A stretch of DNA of 64,000 bases from Phanerochaete sordida (Eukaryota > Basidiomycota > Agaricomycetes > Polyporales > Phanerochaetaceae). The notes below the pieces were generated by a model, which did not search any database, was not told the origin of the DNA, and saw only the letters and a list, made by a program, of their open reading frames with translations. The translations under genes and the position numbers were made by a program. Position 1 is the first letter of the stretch. Each line of letters begins with the position of its first letter. Positions 45,822-55,948 of the stretch are shown piece after piece. Where the stretch lies: contig BPQB01000015.1 in the NCBI GenBank assembly GCA_019973155.2, positions 546,580-610,579 of the forward strand. Reading direction: 5' to 3'.

Positions 45822-45892
45822 AACCTTTTCGCTTTCCTGCCACGCTGGGTGTGCATCTCGGGACTTCATAGGGGAGATAGCAATGGATAATA

Positions 45893-46131
45893 GAGAGTTT
45901 GCGAAAGCGCCGGCGGTTGCCTGCACAAACGCCGGCGCTTTCGCGAGCTCGTTATTTCTCTGGACTCGCGCCGTTTCTGACAGTCTGCTCTGGCGGAATG
46001 TATTGCTGGCAGCCCTCTAGACCTATTCTAATATACAGTATTTCCCGAAGTACTCTGGGCGCGGAGATGCACCATCCGCCGGGGCGTTTTCGCAACGGTT
46101 TAGGCAACCGCCGGCGCTTTCGCAAACTCCC
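45893..46131. mobile_element. Non-autonomous inverted-repeat element (MITE), 239 bp
   Basis: The 29-bp ends are inverted copies: 45893-45921 starts GAGAGTTTGCGAAAGCGCCG and 46103-46131 is its reverse complement with one mismatch. TAATA directly flanks both ends (45888-45892 and 46132-46136), consistent with a 5-bp target duplication. A second pair of sub-terminal GCCGGCG-type repeats lies inside (about 45928-45944 and 46078-46097). No coding frame is present, so a transposase would have to act from elsewhere. The superfamily cannot be named from this alone. Confidence 0.8.
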
Positions 46132-46248
46132 TAATAGCAGTGTCAATGTAATCAAAAGTATGCTCTCCGACCCTCTGCCTTGTGATTCCTGAACGGCATG
46201 GCGCCATCGGGCTGCAGATCACTGATAACGTTGAAGAGCGCAGTCCTG

Positions 46249-47127
46249 CTACATCCCGACCTTTCTACGCGGCAAAACTACGGTCGTGTTGTGCCCTGAC
46301 GTCCAGTCACGGGTGGGATAGACCGCTGCAGCGCCAAGCTTGCCTTTCTCCTCAGGCTTTTCCAGTCCCTTGCGCTGCACCTCGTGCTCCCACCACACGA
46401 CATGCCGGCGCAGCACGCACAGCGTGCCGTGCTCGAACGCGTCGAGCGCACCATACTGCGCTGCGAACGCCGCCGAGCACGCGTAGTCGACGAACGCGTG
46501 CACCGCGTCGACGACGTCGTGCGGCCCGCGGTCCTTCCCAGGCACCTCCGCGCGCAGCTCGGCGACGAGCTCCACCGCGGGCCGTACGCCCACCGTGCCC
46601 CACGTCTTGCGGTAGTGCAGCGTGCGTCCCTCGCGCCGCGCTTGCTGCACGGTCGCGACCGGGCACTCCCGTTCTTCCTGCACGGCCAGCGCCTCGGGCA
46701 CGGGGGCGCGAGGGCGCGCGTGGATGCGCGGGCGTGGTTCGCCGCGTGTGGCCCAGTACCCGTCCCCAGTGAGGCACGCCTCGAGCACGTCGAGCACGCG
46801 CAGCTCGTCGTCCGTCAGGCGCAGCGGCCCGGTGCGGAAGTGCCCGAAGTTGACGAGCTCGCGCAGCTGGGCGATCGCGTGCCGCGTGTGGCGCGGGTCG
46901 TGCGTGCCCCAGCGTGCCTCGTATTCTGCCTGCGTGGTCTGGCGGTATGACCACGCATCTGAAGACGTGGCGGGCGGGGAGAAGGGGGTGAATATCACGT
47001 TGTTGTCGCCCTGCTTGGGTGTGGACTTGGTGGTGCTGGGCTTCGGGTGGGCGGAGGCTGCGGCCTGCCGCGCGACCGGCCTAGGGACGAAGTCGAAGCG
47101 AGGCTTGATGTCTTGTGAACGGGACAT
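46249..47127 (-). CDS. F7, long-form member of the W-G...D-P family
   Basis: A single-exon gene of 292 aa, the same length as F5. The ATG at 47127 gives MSRSQDIKPRFDFVPRPVAR. Blocks are TQAEYEARWGTHDPRHTRHA, LRLTDDELRVLDVLEACLTG, RTLHYRKTWGTVGV, DVVDAVHAFVDYACSAAFAA, QYGALDAFEHGTLCVLRRHV and a TTVVLPRRKVGM end. It is the closest relative of F5 and shares its promoter block and C-terminus. The DNA between the two genes is otherwise unrelated, so the copied unit is only gene plus promoter. The strand is opposite to F5. It is divergent from F8 with about 530 bp between the starts. Function unknown. Confidence 0.73.
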   Translation of the reverse strand: MSRSQDIKPRFDFVPRPVARQAAASAHPKPSTTKSTPKQGDNNVIFTPFSPPATSSDAWSYRQTTQAEYEARWGTHDPRHTRHAIAQLRELVNFGHFRTGPLRLTDDELRVLDVLEACLTGDGYWATRGEPRPRIHARPRAPVPEALAVQEERECPVATVQQARREGRTLHYRKTWGTVGVRPAVELVAELRAEVPGKDRGPHDVVDAVHAFVDYACSAAFAAQYGALDAFEHGTLCVLRRHVVWWEHEVQRKGLEKPEEKGKLGAAAVYPTRDWTSGHNTTVVLPRRKVGM

Positions 47128-47200
47128 CTCTGTCAATGCTGTAGTATGGCGGACCAGGGGCGAGGCCGCTCGCGTTATGTATGTGAGAAGCCACCCGGAC

Positions 47201-47245
47201 GTGGCCCTTCAATGCATGACAAAGGGTAAGCACGAGTGGCCACCG
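47201..47245 (-). promoter_or_regulatory. F7 promoter block shared with F5
   Basis: On the minus strand 47245-47216 reads CGGTGGCCACTCGTGC, four bases, CCTTTGTCAT, 27 of 30 bases identical to 33901-33930. A following AAGGGCCACG is also shared. The block ends about 88 bp before the ATG, against about 95 bp for F5. Confidence 0.65.
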
Positions 47246-47570
47246 TATTGACTGCCCTGCAAGACCGTAACCAGGGCCGTGGGTTGTGGCCCTCTTTCTG
47301 GATCTAGGTGACGTCCTGACAGACAAGGATCGGGTCGCAACGATTGTGCTCAGACCATGTCTGGCGCTGTGAGTGCACCTTCATGCTCCTTCAAACCGGG
47401 TTCTTTTGCCATCATTTCCCTTCGCCACAGGCACAAAGAAATTCCTCCTTTGACGTTTTCAATGAATTCCATCCAAGGATCGGCATCATAGACGGCCACA
47501 ACAGCCTTTGTAGGACTAAATTGCTTTGGCCGATGACCTCACTCCGAGCAAGCAATAGGGCCCGAGGGAA

Positions 47571-47577
47571 TATAAAA
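47571..47577 (+). promoter_or_regulatory. TATA box of F8
   Basis: TATAAAA lies 78-84 bp upstream of the F8 ATG. A GGCCAC box with CCTTTGT after it lies further upstream (47494-47511). Confidence 0.55.
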
Positions 47578-47654
47578 TCATACAAGAGGCGTCGGTTCTC
47601 CTACATCGCAGCGCACCTCACCCCCCTAGTCCAACACTCTCGCCGACATCAACC

Positions 47655-48215
47655 ATGTGGCAGACAATCGCCAGCTCCGAACCCAAGACCCAAGCCTACA
47701 TCGCTGTCTGGGGCGATCCTCCCAAGCCCGAGTGCCTGGACATGCTCCCGCCGGTCCTCAAACGTTTCAAGGTGTACAACGACGAGGAACGCCGCTTCAT
47801 CGGCTCACTCCGGGACGTTCTGCACGCTGTCTGGACCAAGCAAGTATGCGATCGCCGCCGCCTGCCTCCCAACTGGAAGCCCATGCACGGAAGCTCGAAG
47901 AACTTCGAGCCCCATTCCTTCATCGAAGACTACATGTACCTTCCTACTGCTTCCGGCGAGGGCTATCCTGTCGCCGAAATTTCGGGCGTGGTCGACGGTC
48001 GTGTCGGGAAGTGCATCTACGTCGGCCGCCCGTACTACCTGAACCCTGGCCAGAACTACAACGACGCGCTGGAAGTCGTGCTCTCCCTCCTGGCATTTTC
48101 CGAAACAGAAGACTTCAAGATGTGCACCCAGCGCCTCAACGACGCCGAACGGAACCATCTGCTCTGGTACAAAAGCATGGCTTTCGAGGAGAAGTACTGC
48201 GTTCTGATCAGCTAG
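47655..48215 (+). CDS. F8, short-form member of the W-G...D-P family
   Basis: A single-exon gene of 186 aa. The order is KTQAYIAVWGDPPKPECLDM, YNDEERRFIGSLRDVLHAVW, ISGVVDGRVGKCIYVGRPYY, LNPGQNYNDALEVVLSLLAF, SETEDFKMCTQ and RLNDAERNHLLWYKSMAFEE. It is closest to F6. The C-terminal G-x-L-D-x-F-E of the long forms is replaced by a RLxxxERNHLxWYK form in both short members, which defines a subfamily. No leader or tail, no membrane helix. Function unknown. Confidence 0.72.
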   Translation: MWQTIASSEPKTQAYIAVWGDPPKPECLDMLPPVLKRFKVYNDEERRFIGSLRDVLHAVWTKQVCDRRRLPPNWKPMHGSSKNFEPHSFIEDYMYLPTASGEGYPVAEISGVVDGRVGKCIYVGRPYYLNPGQNYNDALEVVLSLLAFSETEDFKMCTQRLNDAERNHLLWYKSMAFEEKYCVLIS

Positions 48216-48445
48216 CTGTATTACCGAACACAAGCATCTGAGTCTCGTAATGCATGTATACGCGCGATGTTATCAAACCGTGAGACTCAGCCATATTGCT
48301 GTCGCCGCTATCTGCTCTCTGGAATTTCTTGTTGAATAGGGGGGATTTACCGACCGCAGTCACGTCCCCTTCGTCGGATGAATGCACACTAGTTGAACGT
48401 CGACTACACCGTCAGATTTTCAGCTAGTAAGTCTCGACAACTGTT

Positions 48446-51064
48446 TCATAATGTCATGTCCGGATACGTGGAGTCCAATGACTTCGCCCTCTCCCTTTGA
48501 GACCGGACGCGCCGCTCTCCAAGTCGCAACGGCGACAGGAGCCGGCCAGCCCTCCCTCTGGGACGTTTCGGCGTCGACTGCATGGGCGGTGCCATATCCC
48601 GCTCGCCGAATCCACGCTCGCGCGGCGACGAGCCGTCGCCATGCGGTACCCCGTAACCTGCGTCCCATGCGGCCCCCGCCGTGCTCATTGTATTCGCGTG
48701 TGCTCGTTTTGTCTGCGGGACGATGAGGCTCATGTCGACAGCGGTGTTGTCGGAGTCGCCCGAAAAGTTTGTATGGCCGAGCGGTATCGGGGAGCTGCAT
48801 CTGTGCTCCGGTGTCGGGCGTCCGTCGAAGATGTCCGCCTGAGTTGATTCTGGGATGTCGTCTAGTAGCACGTCTTCCTCTCGCGAGTCATCCACTGGCT
48901 GCGCGTCGGACGGCTCTCGGGAAAGTCCACGCAGGAACGGAGGGTCGACGTCGACAGCTGTAGCGTCCGACGTCGCCATCCCATGATTACTCGGCCGTAA
49001 GATCGAGCAGATGGCGCGCCAGCGTTGAACCTCGCTGGCGTAGGAAGTCTTGTGGCCGCGCATGCAACGCGCGATGTCGTACAACTTGTCCTGCAGATTA
49101 TTCGCAGCTTGGGAAGCGATCGCAGATTTGGCCAGCTTCTCGAAGTTGTCGATGATCCGTGATCGTGCTGAAGGATGTGGTGTCAGCGACCGACTTTCGC
49201 TGAGGTTGCCGCGAAACTTACCGTCTTGAACAATGCAGGAATGTCCAATCGCGGCGGCAAAGAGGCACGAACAGCTCGACTCGTCCGCGGTGCTTTCGTG
49301 CTCGGGCAGATGGTGAACCACCTTGGCCATGGTTTCAGTGTCCTCTGCACACAGCCTCCAGACTACCCCAGCGATGTTGTCCATGTCCTCGCTGAGCCTC
49401 GTGTCGTCAGGCTCGACCTCGAAGCGCGAGAAAGCATGCACGACACAGCCAAGCGCGTCGTCAAACCACTCGCCCCACACGGCTTTGTTGCCTTCGTGCT
49501 GCCAGTTCAGCTCCTGGGCGAGCGAGCCCACGAGGACCCGCGCAACGGCCATGACGCCCTTGACGCCGAGTCGGCGCGACTGCAGCACGTCGCAGAGCGA
49601 TTCGCTGTAGCGCGACACCGCCCACTTCCCGAGCGTCAGCATGCAGCTCAAGGCCCGGTCAGCATCGAACGCTCGCAGTGTATCCTGTGCGAGGTCGACG
49701 ATATCCGTGAAGTCGTGCGGAGAGATGCTACGCTTGGTGTGGCGCAGGACTGAAATAGTGCCCTCACAGTCGTAGAGCAGCGCGTAGACAATGATGTTCG
49801 CCTCGCTTGACTGGAAGGTGTATCCGGAGTCGGACATAACAATCTTCAGCGCGTCTTTCATCCATCCGTCCAGAGCCCACGTCTGCGAGCGACTCTTCTC
49901 GACCTCGAGCATTTCTTGGACGACGGTGTCTTCAATGGCGTCCGCAAGTATACCGGTGAGCCCCACCCACGCGAGCTTGCTCATGGGGCGTAGATCGCGC
50001 ATAGGCAGCCTCGAGCGAGAGACTCGATCCCGTTGGCGTGTACGTCGGCCCATAACGGTCAGCACAAAATCGACGACATCCGGGCCAGGGCTGCGCAACT
50101 GCTTTATTTGGTCGCGGTAGAACCTGTCGACCAGATGGTCGTCGGCAAGCATGGCGTCTACGTCGAGAAAAATGTGGAGGTCTCGCTTCATGCTCGTGAC
50201 AGCATCCCGTTCTTCCTCGAACCACCCTGACTTGTAATACTCGGCGGATCCGGAAAGTGTGTCGGACTCTGCGTCGTCCGAGTGGGAATATCGGCCCTCA
50301 CGCATGATGTAGGTGAGTCGGCCGATCCACTTCCGCAGGATGCGGAACGCATTCACGAGGAACGTGACCTTGTAGGGACAGCGCGGGGAGACAATGGGGG
50401 CAGCGATGGTGAGCAGAACCAAGAGCAGCCAGGCGACGACGAGGGGAGTCGTAGTCCACCCAACTTTGGAGTTGACGGAGAAGGTGAAGTTACAGAGTCC
50501 CAGGAAGAAAAGGCCGAGGGAGATTTGGAGTAGCAAGGGGAGGACAGCAGCGATCTCAATGACATACCAGTCCCGCATACCGTCGTGGCGGAACTGTCTG
50601 ATGCGCAGCCGTGCCTGGGGGGAGTAGTAGTCGCCAGCAAGGTATTCGTGCAACCACTGCTTGACCAACATGGCTAGCGACGCCGTGATTAAACTGAGGA
50701 TCAAGCTCGCGAACCAGAGGGCATTCACGAGGACCGCAGAATTCATAGGGGGAGGAGCGACGAAGGTGACGGAGTGAGTAGCGTTCGCAAACGCAGTGTT
50801 GATAGTGTAGCTAGATAGCTGAAGCGATATCTGGCGAAGGAGAGTGATAGCTTCCGTCGACGTGTCAGGTTGGAGATTGTGGTAGGACTCGACGACGAAG
50901 GCCGTCAGGACTGCGGAGAACAAACCCGCCTACAGAGTAGTCAGAGATTGTTCTCCTCATGGCACATATAGCCTTGTACGCACGAAGACAAGGAGGGTAT
51001 CAATATCCTCCTTGCAATTCTTCACTTTCCCCTTGTCAGCCTTGCGGACGATCCCATCCATCAT
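48446..51064 (-). CDS. DUF6535-type membrane protein with large cytosolic tail
   Basis: The DUF6535 block is assembled over one intron: exon 51064 onward encodes KEDIDTLLVF, joined to AGLFSAVLTAFVVESYHNL. Then follow VNALWFASLILSLITASLAM, LVKQWLHEYL, and helices AAVLPLLLQISLGLFFLGLC and VVAWLLLVLLTIAAPIVS, the usual four-helix arrangement of this agaricomycete family. About 600 residues of cytosolic tail follow with no named domain, ending in a Ser/Arg-rich stretch. A 54-nt frame-preserving intron (GTAAGT to TTCAG) lies at about 49170-49223. Upstream exons probably exist: a Ser/Pro frame at 51061-51510 ends right where TGGACGATGATG begins, so the start given is provisional. The family's function is unknown; copies are often expanded in wood-decay and mycorrhizal fungi. 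Confidence 0.8.
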
Positions 51065-52487
51065 CGTCCACTTAGCGTTCGGAGGACGACGACGTTCACC
51101 TTCGGACCGGGATGTTGAGGGCTATACAATGCTTTAGGGGACTTGAGAGTGAAACTGGAGCCATCGAAACCCACCATAAAATCGTCCTCAAATAATCGAC
51201 CGTCCTCTGACGATGGGCTCGGTAGCGAGCTCGTGTCGCTTGCATCGCTGCCTATGCTCTTCGTCTTGTCCAGCGGAAGCTCCAGGGGTGCCAGAGTCGC
51301 AGACGTGCCCTGCCCTCGGCGATACATGCCTGGTCGTCGCGGAGTGCCCTGCACATCGCGACTATCTCGATCCTGGGAAGTGGCACCGTTAATGAAGATC
51401 GACACGACGATGACGATCGTGAACGCACCAGGGCACCACGGTAATCTCGCCTCGCGTACATCGCGGGGTGAGGGACTGCTCGCTGGGGATGCAAGCCCCG
51501 TGCACTTCATATCTCGCTATCGCAGAGCTTCCGTGCATCCAAGCTGCCAGCGGGGTGATCCTATCTTCGAGGCCGAGACTCTTGGCAAGGGTCCAGCATC
51601 GCAATCGGGACAGGAAATATACGTGGCTTGTCTGTAGAACAAACGTGACAGTTCTGTATGGCTGGTGAAGACTGGGGGACGAACCTTGGCCGTCACGTCA
51701 GCCGGCTGTGCAGCCGAGCTGTAGGGCGGCTCGACCTCATCGGGTTCCCACAAGCCTCGAATCTGCCCATTCGCAAGGTCAGGCTGTGAATCAAGACATA
51801 GAAGCCATCGCACAGCGCCGAACGGGCACGCCATCCTTGTCTCAACTGGGCGTCGAGGACAGCACAGCAGCGCAATAACGAGGTGCGTGCGATGCAGCAC
51901 GCGCTGCTATTCTTCGGAAAATCAACTCTGAAGAAAAAGCGAAGGATGGTGGCTATGAATTGATATGCTGCGCTCAAGACGGCAAAAGAAAGAAAGCAGA
52001 AACGCAGTAGCAAAAGTTGAGACATCTCCACTCCAGACATGGTGGTTGACGGAAGAGTTTATGCGAGCTTCGTGGCGCGGCGACGTCCGAATCCCTGCGT
52101 CCACGCTCGCCAGGCTTGTGATAGATCTACACTATCCTCATCGCACGCCGCCCCTCCCGCTGCTGTCTCTCGACATGAAAATATTAATCAGGACGACAAC
52201 CTCGGCGTATCTAACTTTTAAACATACAAGCATGTCAGCATTGCTGCATGCGCGTGCGCGTGACGTCGTCGCCCTGAGACGCACTGCACAGATACGGTTT
52301 ACGACGACCCTCAGCATCTGGCTCATCCTCCCGGGCTTCACTGCCTGCAGATCTGCGCGGAAAATATTCAGCGAGGGCAGCGAGTATGCTCACGTCAAGC
52401 GAACGGCTCAGCCTCGCCGAGAAAGCCGCTGAAGACTCGGATCCGTGGCAGCGGAGGAGAAATAGCCGAGGGACATGGCACACGGCA
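51065..52487. other. Likely 5' exon region of the DUF6535 gene, otherwise intergenic
   Basis: A minus-strand frame at 51061-51510 is Ser/Pro/Asp-rich (ASDTSSLPSPSSEDGRLFED) and may be an N-terminal exon. Between 51520 and 52487 no gene is supported. Confidence 0.35.
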
Positions 52488-54589
52488 ATGTTCAGACTTC
52501 TCCTTTTGACCACCACCACCGCTCTCTTTGCATTCTGCGGAGGCTGGTCTCCTTCGCTTACGATCAACAGTGTCGGATATGGGCGCGGGCTCGAGCCATT
52601 CTATCACAACGTCACAACCCACGACAGCCTCTGCCTCGGAGGTACGTCGCACTCTGGACATATCGGTCTCGCGGGAGACAGCGAAGCCAGTCCAAAAAGG
52701 TCGTTCTTCTGGTGCGTATGTAAGCTTGAACGCACAGCTCGCCGGACTTAGACAGCCACGCTTTTGAAGGTACTTCGAGGCTCAGCACAAGCATGAAGAC
52801 GCGCCGGTCATGTGGGGCTATCCCTAAGTTCTGGCTCGTCTTGACTCACAAGCTCACTCCATGCTAGCTTGACGATTGGTGGAGGTCCTGGCAGCAGTGG
52901 AATGGCCAACCCGCTCTTCGGACGTGCGTAATCTCGGCGAACGTCGTCCGCTAGAAACCCACAAGCACTCATGCCGCAGAGTCGCACTGCAAGGTCACAG
53001 AGAACAGAACGACAGTCGCCAACCAGAATGCTTGGTCGGAGAACTACAACCTCGTCGCCCTAGATCATGTCAGTACCGGTGCAGTTTCCGTGACCACGAA
53101 AGTTGAACGTCCTCATCCAGCCTGTCGGCGTCGGCTTCTCCTACGGCACGCATGTGAACAACTCTCGAGCGGCAGCTCATGACGCATACGACTTCCTTGT
53201 CAAATTCTTCCATCTGTTCCCGAAGCTCTCGAAGTACGCGATTTTGGAGAGCTGGAATGCGACATGACCTAACCGCCAAGGACTCTAGCAATAAACTCAT
53301 CCTTGCCGGAGGCTCGTACGGAGGAGTGAGTGCCGTTAGAGCCCGAACCATGACAATCACCAACATTGTGCAGGTATATATTCCCCATATCGCGACTGTC
53401 ATTCACGAACAAAACATTGCCCTCACCCTGGGTCGCGGCAAACCTGGCGCGGCGCGCCTCAACCTCGACGCGCTGATGGTCAGCAACCCAATGTCCGTGC
53501 GTGCCCTGCTCTCTTTCCTCGCTGGTCCTTCAAATCCGAACTTGGCCCCATGCAGGACCTCCTGAGCCACAAACGCTGGGCGCTGCAGCAGCGTTGCTAC
53601 AACACCGACTTCTACAATGCCTTGACGTGCACGGAAGCCTTCGCGCGGCTGCCCGCGTGCCTCGAGGCCGTGCAGATGGCGTACATGCACGACACGCGTG
53701 CCCTCCGCGGGCACGCCATGGACGCCTGCGAGAACGTCTACCCCGACCGCATCCCGGGGCGCAGCCTCGAGAACGTGAACGTGCGCGTGAGTCGCGCTCA
53801 TGTGTCTTCGGTGCTTGCGCAGAGCTGACGCGAGGGGCGCAGTGCGACGGCAGTATCGGCGACTGCATGCCCGAGTCCGTCTGGGCGGCCGAGTTCATGA
53901 ACATGCCCAAGACGAAGGCGACGCTCGGCGTGCCTGCACGCCTCAATTTCACGTTCGTCAACAGGCAGGTGCACGAGGAGTTTGTCGCGGAAGGAGACAT
54001 GTGAGTGTAGTCTCGGTTAACCCTGTACGTCGCGCTAAACTGTGCTATCACCAGGGTGCAGCAAGCGTACCTGCTCTACGAGCCTCTGCTGAAGGCAGGT
54101 TACCGCTTATTACGTGCGTTCCTCTCGCCCTACTGCTGTCTTGCGGGACTGAGGGCAGTGGTTCACAGACTACATCGGAAAGCTCGACGCGAACTGCGCT
54201 TGGCCGGGCGTCCTGTCCATGGTTAGCCCTGCTCTCTCGTCCTTCGAGTACCTCGTCCGGCTGACGACCTTGCATAGCTCCGACTCATCCGCTGCCAGTA
54301 CCAAACAGCGTTCCTCTCCGCGCCTGATCTGCCCTGGGTCGGCGAAGACGCGACGGTGCGCGCTATCGGTCCCGGTGCGGGCAACTTCACGTACGTTCTC
54401 GTGAACGGCGCAGGACACTTTGTAAGTGCCCTCTTGACCGCGCGCGAGCCAGCGCTGACGCGAAAGGCGATCCCTCAGGTCACGGGCGACCAACCAGCAT
54501 TGGTGAAGAAGATCCTGCACCACTGGGTCGAGAACGTGCCGTTCGAGCTCGAAGCGGGCGGCCAGGACGCGAGCGGGGAAACGCCATAG
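52488..54589 (+). CDS. Secreted serine carboxypeptidase-type (S10) hydrolase
   Basis: The ATG at 52488 starts a signal peptide (MFRLLLLTTTTALFAFCGG). At least nine small exons give a peptidase S10 fold: RSFFWYFEAQHKHEDAP, LTIGGGPGSSGMANPLFG, NQNAWSENYNLVALDH, PVGVGFSYGTHVNNS, LILAGGSYGG (nucleophile Ser), VYIPHIATVIHEQN, VQQAYLLYEPLLKAG, YIGKLDANCAWPG (Asp) and LVNGAGHFV (His). The TIGGGPG and GGSYGG variants of the usual NGGPG and GESY(A/G)G fit a fungal subgroup of this family. Cys residues in the middle (RCYNTDF, LTCTEAF, ACLEA) suggest disulphides and extracellular location. The intron joining the SK to NNK segment begins GTACGC and ends CTCTAG; unspliced it would stop. Some short exon joins around 52680-52960 are tentative. 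Confidence 0.78.
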
Positions 54590-55080
54590 CTTACAGCGTA
54601 CTGCATGCGTGTCCATAGTGTCCTGATGAGTCCCTTGGTGGCCCCATAATGATCAAGATGACGCACGATTCGAAGAAGCTGGAGACCCGTGAGCCAATAA
54701 TACCCACAAATGGCGGGCAGACTTCATCGAACGGGTCGAGAGCACGAACTGTGCTCCACCGCATGGCGGACATAGACGGCACACTACTGCACAGGATGAC
54801 TCTCATCGAGAAGCCGCGATACCTGAACTTTGCTTCTCGGCCGTTAAACGGGATCCAGTCTCCCAGAGCCGACGGTGGCGTCGCCGCTGGCAGGGCCGAA
54901 GCTGCTTCGTTACATTATCGCGGCTTCGGTTATGGCAGGGCTCGCCACCTTCGGGCCACGAAACGTACTCACGTCCGCGAGGCGCAAACTGAGGCCGATG
55001 CAGTCGGCGCAGACAACGAGCACTCCGGAGGGGTACTGAACGGTCACAAATACATTGGCTTTGACTTCTCTCGTGGTACT
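54590..55080. other. Intergenic between convergent 3' ends
   Basis: No gene is supported between the carboxypeptidase-type gene and the HD-domain gene. Plus-strand frames here are the antisense of the latter's 3' region. Confidence 0.4.
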
Positions 55081-55948
55081 TTACAGGCCCTTGTCGTACT
55101 TGTTCATGTAGTCGTTGTTGCGCACGTCCGTCGCGAAGTTGCTCTGGACGCCGTGAGTCCAGTTCGGCACCTCGAACGTGCTCGTGTGGCACCACGGCTT
55201 GAGCGCGAGCTCCTTCTCGATGGTGCCCGCGAAGCACGACGCCCATTCGAGCCGCGGGAACGCGCGCACGGCGGCCTCGACGAGCGACTTGCTGATCAGG
55301 TTCGCACGGAGTCCGACGTTGTCTAGGGGTGAATGTCAGCCAAAGTCGACGCGAAGGAGAGTGGGTGACGTACCGATGATCGTCGCGAGCTGGAGCACCT
55401 GCCCGACGGCGGTGATATTCCCGCCCTTGACGAAGATGTCTTGGTGGCGGATGACCGCCTCGCACACCGCGTCCGCGAGGTCTTCCTCGCCGCCGTGCTC
55501 GAGGATGAACTCGCGCGCGACGATCCCGCCCTTGAACTCGAACGACATCTTCGTCGTCGCAAGGTACCGGTCTGCGGTGCCGATGTCGTGGAACAAACAG
55601 GAGAGGTAGTACGCCTCCGGGTCGTACTTCCACTCCGGGAAGTGCTTCTTCACAAGCGCCGTCCCTGCGCGGCACAGGTCAATACACGGCTCGGATGCGA
55701 ATGCAGAAGGGCGTACCGTAGATGTAGACGCGATGGCTATGGTTGAAGGTCGGCGTGTTCAGCTCCTTTTCGACGAATGCCTTGCTACGGCGAACAAGCT
55801 CGGAGTCGGGGAAGGGAACCTCGGCGAGCGTGTAGTCCGCCTGCTGGGGGTTAGGCCCGCCCGCGGTTGGGTGTCCGTGGAGTAGGACTTCGGGGTCGCG
55901 GGGGACAGCGGTGTACCCATACTTCTCAATGTTCTCGAGACGCTCCAT
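55081..55948 (-). CDS. HD-domain cyanamide hydratase-like enzyme
   Basis: Exons 55948-55718, 55664-55374 and 55322-55081. The protein begins MERLENIEKYGYTAVPRDPE. An HD domain follows: TPTFNHSHRVYIYG-TALVKK (first His), YYLSCLFHDIGTADRYLATT (HD pair), FEFKGGIVAREFILEHGGEE and CEAVIRHQDIFVKGGNITAV. Then come ATIIDNVGLRANLISKSLVE and a C-terminus EVPNWTHGVQSNF. Cyanamide hydratases hydrate cyanamide to urea using a metal held by the HD residues; many fungal paralogues have untested substrates. The product is likely cytosolic. Introns are 53 and 51 nt, with GTACGC/GCGCAG and GTACGT/CCCTAG. An upstream in-frame TTG is not used. Length (about 236 aa) is typical. Confidence 0.85.

Noticed and set aside
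52860..53300. Carboxypeptidase gene as a pseudogene because of in-frame stops
   Set aside because: The stops fall in stretches with GT-AG ends whose removal restores the family motifs in one frame.
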